A stretch of 27,574 nt of DNA, taken from LSUCC0057 sp042091915. Its GTDB lineage: Bacteria > Pseudomonadota > Gammaproteobacteria > Pseudomonadales > Porticoccaceae. Shown here one piece after another: positions 15,287-23,002 of this stretch (position 1 is its first letter; each line of letters begins with the position of its first letter). Both the position numbers and the translations under genes were made by a program. Below the pieces are notes generated by a model. The model made no database searches. It worked only from the letters and a program-made list of their open reading frames with translations, and was not told the origin of the DNA. Location: contig JBELGO010000014.1 of NCBI GenBank assembly GCA_042091915.1, forward strand, positions 1 through 27,574, read 5' to 3'.

Positions 15287-16369
15287 TTATGCTGCCGATG
15301 CCGGCGAGCCAACCTTGGCGGGGTCTAAGTGCAGTAATTCGCAGGCATTTTTCCAACGGATTTTCTGCAGATCTTCATCGCTGAGAACCAGCCCTTCGGT
15401 CAAGTCGTGCCGCACGACATCGCTGCCACCAAAATTTGAGCCGTACAGCACCCGGTCTGCACCAATCACATCGACCAGCGCCTGGCGCATCGGCAACTCG
15501 TGCAGCTCAACGTCGAAGTAGAAGTTCTTCATATAGTCGAGCACCGGTTTTTTGTTGTGATAGACATCTAAATTGGGGTTAGTTTGGGCAAGACGACCCA
15601 ACTGGTAAGGGACAAAGCCACCACCGTGAGTGATATACACCTTGAGATCGGGGAAGCGATCGAGCACCCCACCATTGATCAGGTACCAAAAGGCTTTGGT
15701 CTCGTCGTAGTTCATGCCGACGATCGAGGTAGTTTCGTAGCGATCGGTGTTGGCTTGCGCACCCCAGGTGACGGACTGGTTGTAGCCGTGTACAAACATC
15801 GGCACATCCAGATCGCACAGCGCCGCCCAAACCGGATCCATCTCCGGCGAGTCAAACTCCAGCCCACCAAAATTAGAGCCGCCGGCGCTGAGACCTTTTG
15901 CCCCCAACTCACCACAGGCTCGGCGGATCTCTTTGGCCGCCTCTTCTGGCGCATTGAGTGGCGCTTGTGCCCAATACATGAGACGGCTGGGGTCTGCCGA
16001 ACAGTACTCGGCGAGCACCTCATTGGCTTTGCGCGAAAATGACACCGAAAAGTCTTTCTCGGTCCAGTACATGTAACAATGTGAAGGGACATTGACTACC
16101 TGGGCATTCTGCCCGGCAGCATCCATTCCGGCCAGACGATTTTTGGGGTCGCGCCAGCGCTCCATATACTCAGCCACATCGAGTGTTTTGCCCTCTGCAT
16201 GGGCTTTTCGCAAAGCCGCTTTGCGCTCCGGTGCGCCGAGTGTGAGAATCCAATCACCCACTCGCAATTTGACATCGCCATCGGGCTGCAACTCGAATGC
16301 AGGGCCCCAGTACGGGTGTTGGTTATAGTAGTCGGGATGGGGGGCATGGGCGTGCAGATCGATGAGCAT
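15287..16369 (-). CDS. Amidohydrolase_2 / ACMSD-like TIM-barrel metal enzyme (A)
   Basis: This 360-residue enzyme belongs to the amidohydrolase-2 group (2-amino-3-carboxymuconate semialdehyde decarboxylase, gamma-resorcylate decarboxylase and related C-C lyases or hydrolases). Visible metal-site residues are His6 and His8 (LHAH), His194 (FVHGYNQS) and His248 (ITHGGG). The position of the conserved metal-site Asp, in the family pattern GxDxP, is Asn312 (YGSNFGG). The first gene of the nine-gene operon, it is followed 3 bp later by a FAH hydrolase. A decarboxylation or hydrolysis step on an aromatic or ring-cleaved acid is the likely role. The start at 16369 has AGGAA upstream. A paralogue with the same Asp-to-Asn change is at 18233-19237. 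Confidence 0.9.
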   Translation of the reverse strand: MLIDLHAHAPHPDYYNQHPYWGPAFELQPDGDVKLRVGDWILTLGAPERKAALRKAHAEGKTLDVAEYMERWRDPKNRLAGMDAAGQNAQVVNVPSHCYMYWTEKDFSVSFSRKANEVLAEYCSADPSRLMYWAQAPLNAPEEAAKEIRRACGELGAKGLSAGGSNFGGLEFDSPEMDPVWAALCDLDVPMFVHGYNQSVTWGAQANTDRYETTSIVGMNYDETKAFWYLINGGVLDRFPDLKVYITHGGGFVPYQLGRLAQTNPNLDVYHNKKPVLDYMKNFYFDVELHELPMRQALVDVIGADRVLYGSNFGGSDVVRHDLTEGLVLSDEDLQKIRWKNACELLHLDPAKVGSPASAA

Positions 16370-16476
16370 AGCGTCAGTTCCTGATCAGTTGTTCTCTGTC
16401 AGCGGCGGATTGCCGCATTATTTATTGAGCCAAAGCGGGCGCTAGATGAACTCTATGGCAGCGCCGCAGCTGGACA

Positions 16477-16505
16477 ATAATGAACAATATAAACAGAAAT
16501 TGCAA
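16477..16505 (-). promoter_or_regulatory. Candidate promoter of the nine-gene operon
   Basis: On the minus strand TTGCAA (16505-16500) as -35 and CATTAT (16482-16477) as -10 are separated by 17 bp. It lies about 110 bp before the amidohydrolase start at 16369. Just upstream, a CACTCTCTAAT element (16526-16516, minus strand) resembles one in the 22.5-kb intergenic region and could be an operator. Confidence 0.4.
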
Positions 16506-16548
16506 ATATGTTTACATTAGAGAGTGCAAACGGCGATATCCAGCTTAA

Positions 16549-16564
16549 AGGGCCATGAGGCCCT
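16549..16564 (-). terminator. Hairpin terminator after the SDR gene
   Basis: AGGGCC (16549-16554), loop ATGA, and GGCCCT (16559-16564) make a perfect 6-bp GC-rich stem directly after the SDR stop codon at 16568. On the minus strand it is followed by TTTAAG, a short T-run. It would separate the SDR from the downstream nine-gene operon. Confidence 0.55.
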
Positions 16565-16567
16565 ACT

Positions 16568-17380
16568 TTATGACTCGAGCTTAGGCTCTAAAATAGCCAC
16601 GCCGGTCGGCCTTGAGTTATAACCGGGCAGATGCAAGCCACCGTCGACATGGAGCGTCTCTCCAGTGACATAGCGCGATAAATCTGAAGCCAAAAATAGC
16701 GCTGCGGGGCCAATATCCTCCTCCGGATCGCCGCAGCGACCCAGCGGCCGCATCGCCGCAGCGCGCTCGGCAAAACCGGGATTGTCTGCCGCCAGCTGAT
16801 GAAAAGTTGCCCCCATGGCGGTCGGCGCCATGGCGTTGACGGTAATATTGAATCTTCCCCACTCGGCGGCGGCGCTGCGTGTCAGCCCCACTACCCCAGC
16901 CTTGCCGGTGTTGTAATCGGCGTGCAACCAGGCGCCAATATCAACGTCAATCGAGGTAAAGTTGATCACCTTGCCACCGCCGCGGGCACGCATGTGCGGC
17001 AGTGCTTCCTGCATCGCCCACCAGGTCGCCTTAATGGTAGAAGTCAGCGTCTGCTCGAGCAATTCATCACTTTTCTCTTCGAGGAGCACATTTTTGGCCG
17101 GCACAAAAGCGTTGTTAACGAGAATATCCAAGCCGCCAAACTGCTCTACCGCGGCAGCAATGGCATCGACAATGCTCGACTTGCTCAGCACATCGGTATG
17201 AATGTAAAAACCCCTGCCACCCAATTCGGTGACTTGCTCGGCGACAGCACGGCCACTGGCTGGGTCAATTTCAGCAATTACTACCGCTGCGCCTTCGCGC
17301 GCGAAACGACGCGCGATACCGCGGCCAATCCCGCCGCCGCCGCCTGTGATTAAGGCAACTTTGTTGTCAAGCAGTCCCAT
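16568..17380 (-). CDS. Short-chain dehydrogenase/reductase
   Basis: A complete classical SDR of 270 residues: ALITGGGGGIGRGIARRF, with Glu37 in IAEIDP favouring NAD over NADP. It also has TDVLS, ILVNNA, and the active site Ser143 (FTSID), Tyr156 (ADYNTGK) and Lys160. The C-terminal FLASDLSRYVTGETLHVDGG closes the fold. It is preceded by GAGGAG and starts at ATG 17380, divergent from the DUF2889-like gene. It is followed by a hairpin, so it is likely its own transcription unit. Together with the Rieske dioxygenase nearby it is a reasonable candidate for the cis-dihydrodiol dehydrogenase, but the SDR at 8707-9537 competes for that role. Confidence 0.92.
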   Translation of the reverse strand: MGLLDNKVALITGGGGGIGRGIARRFAREGAAVVIAEIDPASGRAVAEQVTELGGRGFYIHTDVLSKSSIVDAIAAAVEQFGGLDILVNNAFVPAKNVLLEEKSDELLEQTLTSTIKATWWAMQEALPHMRARGGGKVINFTSIDVDIGAWLHADYNTGKAGVVGLTRSAAAEWGRFNITVNAMAPTAMGATFHQLAADNPGFAERAAAMRPLGRCGDPEEDIGPAALFLASDLSRYVTGETLHVDGGLHLPGYNSRPTGVAILEPKLES

Positions 17381-17471
17381 ATTTTCTCCTCGAGGTTGAA
17401 TTTAACCGGCACTCTGGCTGCCGACAATCATAGTTGTTGAACAGATTAGATAATACTGTAAAGATAAGCCC

Positions 17472-18236
17472 ATGACTAACCGAGATAACAGTTTACAGTT
17501 CCGTCGCGCCATACAGATCAGAACTCGCGGTTGCGAGCACTCTGGCTGTGCCCGCGTCAGCTTAGAAGACGACTACCACCATTTTCGTGTCGAGGTGCAC
17601 TATCACCGCGGCGTGGTCACCCAGGCTCAGGGTACCGCTTTGCGCACCCCCTACACCTTGTGCGCCAGTGCTGGCGACCAACTGCAGCTGTTGCGCGGTA
17701 TGCCGCTCTCGCTATCGAGCACTGCGGTGAGCCAACACACTGATCAGACCCAGCAGTGCAGCCATATGTTCGACGAGGCGGGTCTAGCCATAGCGGCAGC
17801 GGCCGGTGGCATTCGCCGTCGCGACTACGCAGTGACTATCCCGCGGCACCAGGCCGGCCGGACCCGAGCCACACTGTATCGCGACGGCGCTATGGCTCTC
17901 GCTTGGCAGATTGACAACGGCGTCATCGTGGCGCCAGCGGCATTTGCCGCGCAACCGATTGGCCGCGGATTTAGCCAGTGGCTAACCCAATGGGCCGACG
18001 CCGAGACCGTAGAGGCGGCGCTGGTACTGCGGCGCTGCGCGATGATTTCTTTGGGGCGGTTGCGCGACTTAGATATTGAGCAGCACGCGCGCAACTCGGG
18101 CCATTGCTTTGCACAGCAACCGCAACGCGCCGCACAGGCTTTGCGCATAGTCGGTTCGACACAAGACTTTAGCGACCGCCCAGCGGCACTTTGCGCCGAC
18201 GATCAGCACTGGCTGGATGAATTGGCTGACGCCTAG
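17472..18236 (+). CDS. DUF2889-like protein
   Basis: A soluble 254-residue protein without signal peptide or membrane segment. From memory it matches the DUF2889 pattern: an N-terminal RRAIQIRTRGCEHSG segment, a DDYHHFRVEVHYHRGVVTQAQG strand pair, then LRTPYTLCASAGDQLQLLRGMPL, then QCSHMFDEAGLAIAAAA. Such proteins occur beside aromatic and CoA-dependent catabolic genes, but no biochemical role is known to me. It lies between two minus-strand units, divergent from an SDR with a 91-bp shared gap and convergent with an amidohydrolase whose stop it overlaps by 4 bp. Cys and His residues at 21, 25, 62 and 96-98 could bind metal, but this is only a suggestion. The start at 17472 has a weak ribosome site (AAAGATAAG). 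Confidence 0.7.
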   Translation: MTNRDNSLQFRRAIQIRTRGCEHSGCARVSLEDDYHHFRVEVHYHRGVVTQAQGTALRTPYTLCASAGDQLQLLRGMPLSLSSTAVSQHTDQTQQCSHMFDEAGLAIAAAAGGIRRRDYAVTIPRHQAGRTRATLYRDGAMALAWQIDNGVIVAPAAFAAQPIGRGFSQWLTQWADAETVEAALVLRRCAMISLGRLRDLDIEQHARNSGHCFAQQPQRAAQALRIVGSTQDFSDRPAALCADDQHWLDELADA

Positions 18237-19237
18237 ACGGCCAAATTCAGCAGTGCTAGCGCGTTGCCGCTGCGAATTTTCTCACTCTGCTGCTCGGTTA
18301 GGCCAAGCCCTGCCGCGGGATCACCAAAATCATAGGCACCACCGAAATTGGTGCCGTGCAACAACCGGCCTACGCCGACCAGGTCGACAACTGCGCGACG
18401 CAGCGCAACGCTGTGAACATCCAGATCAAACCAGAAGTTGGCCAGGTAGTCGACCAGTGGTTTTTCATTCAATGCGTCGGGGGCCATGCCTCGGTTCAAT
18501 TCATTGAGCCGACCGAGCTGGAAGAGCGCCATGCCACCGGCATGGGTGATATAGGTTTTCAGGTTGGGGAACCGGTCTAGAGCGCCACCGCAGATCAAAT
18601 ACCAAAAAAACAACGACTCATCGTAGCAGTCGCCCAGTATCGAGGTGGTCTCAAATTTATCGTCGGTATGCTTTTTGCCCCACCAAACCGACTGATTATA
18701 GCCGTGCACCATAATTGGCGCGTTGAGCTTTTCGAGCACCGCCCAGACCGGGTCGAGCTCGGGGCTGTAAGCTTGCAGCCCGTTAAAGTTGGCTCCTCCG
18801 ACACAGACGCCAACCGCACCCAGCTCAGTGATTGCGCGATGAATTTCTTTAGCGGCAGCTTCAGGCTCGGCGAGGTTGGCATGGGCCCAAAAACTAAAAT
18901 GGTCTGGGTCTGCGGCACAATAATTAGACAGCTCTTGGTTACACAAAGCCGCATAGCGGTTGCCGAAGTCGCCCGCCCAATACATAAAAGCGTGCGAGGG
19001 GACTGAAAAAACCAGGCGGTCAACGCCGCGCTCGGCCATCAATGCCCGGCGGCCTTGGTGACTCATTTTGCGCAACAAGTTGGCTTCAGCTTCTGCGTCA
19101 GTCGACGCCGCAGGCTGTTTAGTGCCGAGGGAAAAATCGCCGACAGTAAACCCCTTCAGCGTCATCCTGGGGCCCCAAAACGGGTCACAGTTGAGCATAT
19201 TCGGGGTGATCATGTGGGCGTGGACATCAATAAGCAT
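18233..19237 (-). CDS. Amidohydrolase_2 / ACMSD-like TIM-barrel metal enzyme (B)
   Basis: A 334-residue paralogue of the amidohydrolase at 15287-16369. Shared landmarks are the N-terminal MLID-HAH (His6, His8), VPSH-F/C-MYW, MVHGYNQS (His178), the FETTSI block, YITHAGG (His232) and GTNFGG, where Asn297 takes the place of the usual metal-site Asp. The N-terminal insert after residue 30 is shorter than in the paralogue. It is the last gene of the FAH-dioxygenase unit, 82 bp after the beta subunit, with a folded RNA element in that gap. Its TAG stop shares a CTAG with the stop of the convergent DUF2889-like gene. It probably decarboxylates or hydrolyses a product of the dioxygenase route; two paralogues suggest two related acids. 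Confidence 0.9.
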   Translation of the reverse strand: MLIDVHAHMITPNMLNCDPFWGPRMTLKGFTVGDFSLGTKQPAASTDAEAEANLLRKMSHQGRRALMAERGVDRLVFSVPSHAFMYWAGDFGNRYAALCNQELSNYCAADPDHFSFWAHANLAEPEAAAKEIHRAITELGAVGVCVGGANFNGLQAYSPELDPVWAVLEKLNAPIMVHGYNQSVWWGKKHTDDKFETTSILGDCYDESLFFWYLICGGALDRFPNLKTYITHAGGMALFQLGRLNELNRGMAPDALNEKPLVDYLANFWFDLDVHSVALRRAVVDLVGVGRLLHGTNFGGAYDFGDPAAGLGLTEQQSEKIRSGNALALLNLAV

Positions 19238-19269
19238 AAGGCTGTTCCCAGCGGGTCAAGTTCGGCTGA

Positions 19270-19318
19270 GCGAGTGCCGGCAGCGACTGCCGACAGCTCT
19301 CGGGGAGCTGCTGCTCGC
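19270..19318 (-). promoter_or_regulatory. Predicted three-way-junction RNA element between dioxygenase beta and amidohydrolase B
   Basis: Outer stem GCGAG (19270-19274) with CTCGC (19314-19318) encloses two perfect hairpins: CGGCAG-CGA-CTGCCG (19278-19292) and CAGCTC-TCGGG-GAGCTG (19294-19310). The element lies directly after the beta subunit stop (19320). It has no T-tract, so it is more likely an RNA-processing, stability or attenuation element than a simple terminator. Folding was done by eye. Confidence 0.5.
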
Positions 19319-19319
19319 G

Positions 19320-19871
19320 CTACAGGAAGATAGAGAGGTTGGGGGTGCCCAGCAGCGCTTGATCTATGCGCACCTCACGCCTACACAGCAGCAGCCCATC
19401 ATCGGTGACTCTCAACCTGTCGTGACGCTCGCAGGGGATGAGATCGAAGAAGTCATCGTCGAAGCGATTGCGCGTTACCAGCGAGTAGTTGATCGAGGCC
19501 AACTCATCGGCTTGCTCAGTCTCAAACACTTGGACATTGCTGACGAAACGACGCACACGCGAAGCGGGATTTTCAGACCATGCGCTCTTGCCACTCAAGC
19601 GCATAATACGGCCCATGATCGATCCGTACGATTCATCCATATGCATCACCGAGCGGATGTAGGACTCGGCCGTTTCGTCTACCGAACGAGTCTGACGCAT
19701 CGGCACGGTATAAACGAGATCTTGCGCCAGCAGTGCCGCCCAATCGGAGAGCTGCAAGTTATCGAGCAGTAGCGCCTCGGTGTAGTAATGCTGCAGCACT
19801 CGGTTGTACTGCTCAGAGCCGATCGCAATCAAATTACCCAAGCCGGCGGTGGGAGAAGCCATATTTGTCAT
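19320..19871 (-). CDS. Aromatic-ring-hydroxylating dioxygenase, beta (small) subunit
   Basis: The 183-residue protein has the cystatin-like fold of small subunits of Rieske dioxygenases: an N-terminal helix pair with EALLLDNLQLSDWAALLAQDLVYTVPMRQTR, then SYIRSVMHMDESYGSIMGRIMRL, then SNVQVFETEQADELASINYSLVTRNR, and a C-terminal RREVRIDQALLGTPNLSIFL strand, all conserved in the family. It supports trimer assembly and contributes little to catalysis. The ATG at 19871 is preferred because AAGGAA lies about 7 nt upstream; a GTG at 19925 overlapping the alpha stop is a possible alternative giving 201 residues. It follows the alpha subunit after about 50 bp, as usual for an alpha3beta3 enzyme. Confidence 0.93.
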   Translation of the reverse strand: MTNMASPTAGLGNLIAIGSEQYNRVLQHYYTEALLLDNLQLSDWAALLAQDLVYTVPMRQTRSVDETAESYIRSVMHMDESYGSIMGRIMRLSGKSAWSENPASRVRRFVSNVQVFETEQADELASINYSLVTRNRFDDDFFDLIPCERHDRLRVTDDGLLLCRREVRIDQALLGTPNLSIFL

Positions 19872-19921
19872 GATAGATTCCTTCAAAGTCCTGTTGTCTG
19901 GGGTCGGTAGTAAATGGTCAC

Positions 19922-21322
19922 TCACTCATCGGCCATCATCAGCTCATACCAGTACTTCCACCAGTGCCACTGCGTATCGTCCTTAGTAAATCCCTCATTA
20001 ACTATGCCGGGACCGGGCCAACCCTTTGGCGCCCCTGTTTCATACACCGCTTGATACTTCATGGTGCTATTGCGACCTTGAGCCCCCTTGGCCGAGAGCG
20101 TCATATGCGGCCAAGTATCCGAATCATCGGCTTCAACCATGCCCGAGGTACCGAGCAGGCGCACACTCTGCTCGATCATCTGCTTCTTTAACTCAGGGGG
20201 CGTGTCGCGCTCAACAAAGATCCAGTTGGTGAACTCCAGCTTATCCGGCCCCTTCGGCACATAGGTATGCAGCGCCAATGAACCGACCACACCGCCATCA
20301 GGCTGGGGGATATATAGAAATTCAAAGATGATATTGGGGAACATACCGCCCACTTGCGGCGGCATCCAGGACATCACCTGTATCTGCTCAGCGGTCAGAT
20401 TTTCTTTGAGCTGGCTGACCATGTCGGCGGTCATCCCCGGCGGCGGCAGCGCCATTAACTTCTCTTCAACGGTCAGCTCCGCGGGGTCTTTGCCGGTCAA
20501 TTTTTTGATCTTTCGCGCCAAGTCGATGCAACGCAATGCATGCCCGTGGGGAGAGCTGACCTCGGCACCCAACATCTCTTTAGCCAGCTCTTCACCGGCT
20601 TTTTTTGCCTCTTCAGACTGGTAAGCTCCGGCACCCTCGCCAAGCCAGCGGTGGAGCGTCAGGGTGTGATAACCGTCAGCTGCCGACTGTTCGCCAGCTG
20701 TTTTCCAATTGCCGCGGACGATAAATCGCTGTGGTGGTCCCGCCACTTCCAAACCTTTGTTACTGCGGGTGTAGAGCATGTCGTAATACCATTTGGTATC
20801 GCCGAGAAACTCCTCCAATGACGGGCCATCAATATTCCACGTGGCCCAGATCAACCCACCGTAGAGTTGCACTCGGGCTTTTTGTAGCCCCAGCTGCTCT
20901 TTGCTGAGCATTTTGCCGTGCATACACTCCTCAGCAACCGGAGCGCCGAGGAAGTCACCGCTATTGGTGAACGCCCAACCGTGATAGATACAGGTGTGAA
21001 CCTGTGCATTGCCCGCCTCATGGGTGGTAATTTTCATTCCGCGGTGAGGGCAGACGTTTAAATTGACATGGATCTGACCGGCGCGGTCGCGGGCGACGAT
21101 CACAGAGTCGTCACCCATGTGTCGCTGCACGTAGTCTCCAGCATTGGGGATTTCACTCTCATGGCCGAGCAGCAGCCAGACTTTACCAAATACTTTGCGC
21201 TGCTCTATTTCGTAGATCTCTGGGTCTGAGAGCGCCCTCAACTTAACTTCACGCATCTGCAGATCTACCAGCGATTCAACGGTGGTGCCGTCGCGTAGTA
21301 CCGGGCCTTTTTGAGCTTTCAT
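19922..21322 (-). CDS. Aromatic-ring-hydroxylating dioxygenase, alpha (large) subunit
   Basis: This catalytic subunit adds both atoms of O2 to an aromatic ring, giving a cis-dihydrodiol, or demethylates or hydroxylates aromatic acids. Of 466 residues, the Rieske [2Fe-2S] site is CPH (Cys91, His93), x17, CIYH (Cys111, His114). The mononuclear iron site is NWKTAGEQSAADGYHTLTLH with His219 and His224, bridging Asp216, and a likely third ligand in the EADDSDTW segment (about 397-404). An AGGAGAG site precedes the ATG at 21322. A FAH hydrolase lies upstream and the beta subunit downstream. No Rieske or 2Fe-2S ferredoxin is in the operon; the reductase at 5155-6387 and the [3Fe-4S]-type ferredoxin at 27336 are possible donors. 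Confidence 0.96.
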   Translation of the reverse strand: MKAQKGPVLRDGTTVESLVDLQMREVKLRALSDPEIYEIEQRKVFGKVWLLLGHESEIPNAGDYVQRHMGDDSVIVARDRAGQIHVNLNVCPHRGMKITTHEAGNAQVHTCIYHGWAFTNSGDFLGAPVAEECMHGKMLSKEQLGLQKARVQLYGGLIWATWNIDGPSLEEFLGDTKWYYDMLYTRSNKGLEVAGPPQRFIVRGNWKTAGEQSAADGYHTLTLHRWLGEGAGAYQSEEAKKAGEELAKEMLGAEVSSPHGHALRCIDLARKIKKLTGKDPAELTVEEKLMALPPPGMTADMVSQLKENLTAEQIQVMSWMPPQVGGMFPNIIFEFLYIPQPDGGVVGSLALHTYVPKGPDKLEFTNWIFVERDTPPELKKQMIEQSVRLLGTSGMVEADDSDTWPHMTLSAKGAQGRNSTMKYQAVYETGAPKGWPGPGIVNEGFTKDDTQWHWWKYWYELMMADE

Positions 21323-21373
21323 ATCTCTCTCCTGTTGTCACTTTTAGTGCACCTGACAAAGTGGTGGCACACC

Positions 21374-22426
21374 CTACATTTTCACCGCTGCGGCTGCTTG
21401 ACCGGCAGCGGCTTGTGTTACTTGAACGGCATTCGCCGGTGTCGGCACAACCACTTGGCTGCGCAGAATACCCAGCTTTTCAATCTCCAACTCAACCACA
21501 TCATTGGGCTTAAGGTAGCGAGAGTGCTCCAGACCGCAGCCATTGCCCACCGTTCCCGACCCTAGCACTTCGCCGGGATACAGTGTCTCTGAATTTGAAA
21601 TATGGGCGATAACGTCCTCAAATTTCCAATGCATGTCACGGGTGTTGCCACGGCCCCACTCCTCACCATTGACTCGCGCGATCATCTCTAAGTTGTAGAC
21701 ATCGTCGATCTCATCGCAGGTCACCAAGCACGGCCCCATCACATTGCCGGTGTCAAAATCTTTTCCTTTGGCGGGGCCCAGACGGCCCGGCATTTCGCGC
21801 CCCTGGGTATCGCGAGCGCTGACATCGTTGTAAATGGTGTAGCCAACAATATAGTCACTGGCATTGGCCGCGGATACGTTGAGTGCCTTCTTGCCAATGT
21901 AACAGGCCAACTCCAGCTCAAAATCCAGCAGCTTGCTGTAGGCCGGCCACAGCACCGGCTGATCGGCGCCGACTACGCTGAAACGGTTACATTTGTAATA
22001 AATAGGCTGGCGGCGGAAAGTGGCGATGGCGCGATCGTCGGCACTGGTGTCCATCTCTCGGTAGGTTTTTTCAGGGTCGTCGGTGCGCGCCGCTTGAGCT
22101 CGTCGCGCCGCTTGGTAGCACTGTTGCAAGTGCAACTCAAAGCAGGAGCTGTCGCGCATTTGTGGCGGCGGTTGAATCGGCGCGTGCAGATGCACGGCGT
22201 CGCGCTCAACCCGCGCTGCCACAGGCGCCGCTGCCACCAGCTCGGCGGCAACCTTGAGCGCCTCTTCGCCGGCCTCAACCAAGGCTAGAACCGAGTTGAA
22301 CTCCGGCCGCTCTGCACCGGTGAGCGCGGTACAGGCCAGCTGCAGATCGACAATGGTTCGGTCCCGGTCAACAAATGCACCGGCGCGATGAGTGCCGCCG
22401 GGTTTCTGATAGGTTACTAGTCTCAA
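21374..22426 (-). CDS. Fumarylacetoacetate hydrolase-family protein (FAH 2)
   Basis: A 350-residue FAH-superfamily protein with metal ligands in DFELE (Glu170, Glu172) and Asp206 in NDVSARD, plus the closing GSGTVGNGCGLE. It has a longer N-terminal region (about 90 residues, starting MRLVTY as in many family members) and an insert around 100-150 not found in the paralogue at 14414-15283. The start is TTG (22424-22426), preceded by GGGAG at 6 nt; no ATG fits the conserved MRLVTY start, so the TTG is favoured. It is the first gene of the unit that includes the Rieske dioxygenase, which suggests it processes a ring-cleavage or acylpyruvate-type product. The Ala/Val-rich C-terminal tail is probably unstructured. 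Confidence 0.91.
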   Translation of the reverse strand: MRLVTYQKPGGTHRAGAFVDRDRTIVDLQLACTALTGAERPEFNSVLALVEAGEEALKVAAELVAAAPVAARVERDAVHLHAPIQPPPQMRDSSCFELHLQQCYQAARRAQAARTDDPEKTYREMDTSADDRAIATFRRQPIYYKCNRFSVVGADQPVLWPAYSKLLDFELELACYIGKKALNVSAANASDYIVGYTIYNDVSARDTQGREMPGRLGPAKGKDFDTGNVMGPCLVTCDEIDDVYNLEMIARVNGEEWGRGNTRDMHWKFEDVIAHISNSETLYPGEVLGSGTVGNGCGLEHSRYLKPNDVVELEIEKLGILRSQVVVPTPANAVQVTQAAAGQAAAAVKM

Positions 22427-22498
22427 CAGCTACTCCCTGTTTTAATCGACAAAGAGTGACGGTGTGGGGTTTGCATTTAACCCCTTTTGAACCGATAA

Positions 22499-22542
22499 CA
22501 CTCTCTGATTGAGTCAAGATATTAAACACATATAAGTATAGT
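22499..22542 (+). promoter_or_regulatory. Candidate promoter of the DUF35/Ltp2-like pair, with a possible operator
   Basis: TTGAGT (22509-22514) and TATAAG (22531-22536) are 16 bp apart; an overlapping TATAGT begins at 22537. The upstream CACTCTCTGAT (22499-22509) overlaps the -35 box and resembles an element near 16516-16526. This gap is shared with the divergent FAH2-dioxygenase unit, whose own promoter could not be fixed. Confidence 0.45.
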
Positions 22543-22600
22543 GTCTACAAACAATGATAGAATCACTAGACCAAGAGTCAAATATTCAATGGAATCGACT

Positions 22601-23002
22601 ATGAGTAGAAAACTTCCGGCACTCACCGCTGAATCGCAGCGATTCTGGCAGGGCGGTGCAGAGCGCCGTCTTTTCATCCACCGCTGCCAGCCGTGTCAAC
22701 GGTTCTTTCATCCTCCGGCTCCGGTCTGCCCCCACTGCCTCAGCGAAGAGGTGGCGGCCACTGCCGTCTCTGGCCGCGGCCAGGTGGCGACATTTACCAT
22801 CAACCACCAGGCCTGGACGCCGCAGCTCGATCTGCCCTATGTGATCGCCATCATCGAACTCGATGAACAGCCCGGCTTGCGCTTGGTGAGCAATGTCATC
22901 AACTGCGAACCCGCCAAGGTCAGGATTGGTATGCGCGTCGAAGTAGAATTTTTACAACAAGAGGATATCTGGCTGCCCTTGTTTGTTGAGGAGAGATCAT
23001 GA
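22601..23002 (+). CDS. Zinc-ribbon/OB-fold protein (DUF35 family)
   Basis: A 133-residue protein of the DUF35 family, whose members pair with thiolase-fold enzymes and supply an acyl-CoA binding OB domain. In steroid side-chain degradation the DUF35 domain of ChsH2 partners the aldolase Ltp2. The rubredoxin-like zinc ribbon is seen as CQPC (Cys29, Cys32) and CPHC (Cys43, Cys46), preceded by FWQGGAERRLFIHRC, and followed by the OB fold beginning SGRGQVATFTINHQAW. The start at 22601 has GGAA upstream; ATG 22589 and GTG 22541 are alternatives. The gene overlaps the next by 4 bp (ATGA), so the two products are made together, as expected for a heteromeric complex. Confidence 0.92.
   Translation: MSRKLPALTAESQRFWQGGAERRLFIHRCQPCQRFFHPPAPVCPHCLSEEVAATAVSGRGQVATFTINHQAWTPQLDLPYVIAIIELDEQPGLRLVSNVINCEPAKVRIGMRVEVEFLQQEDIWLPLFVEERS

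Noticed and set aside
17409..17548. Direct repeat GCACTCTGGCTG at 17409-17420 and 17537-17548
   Set aside because: One copy is coding (within the DUF2889-like gene) and no third copy was seen; a 12-mer pair is probably chance.
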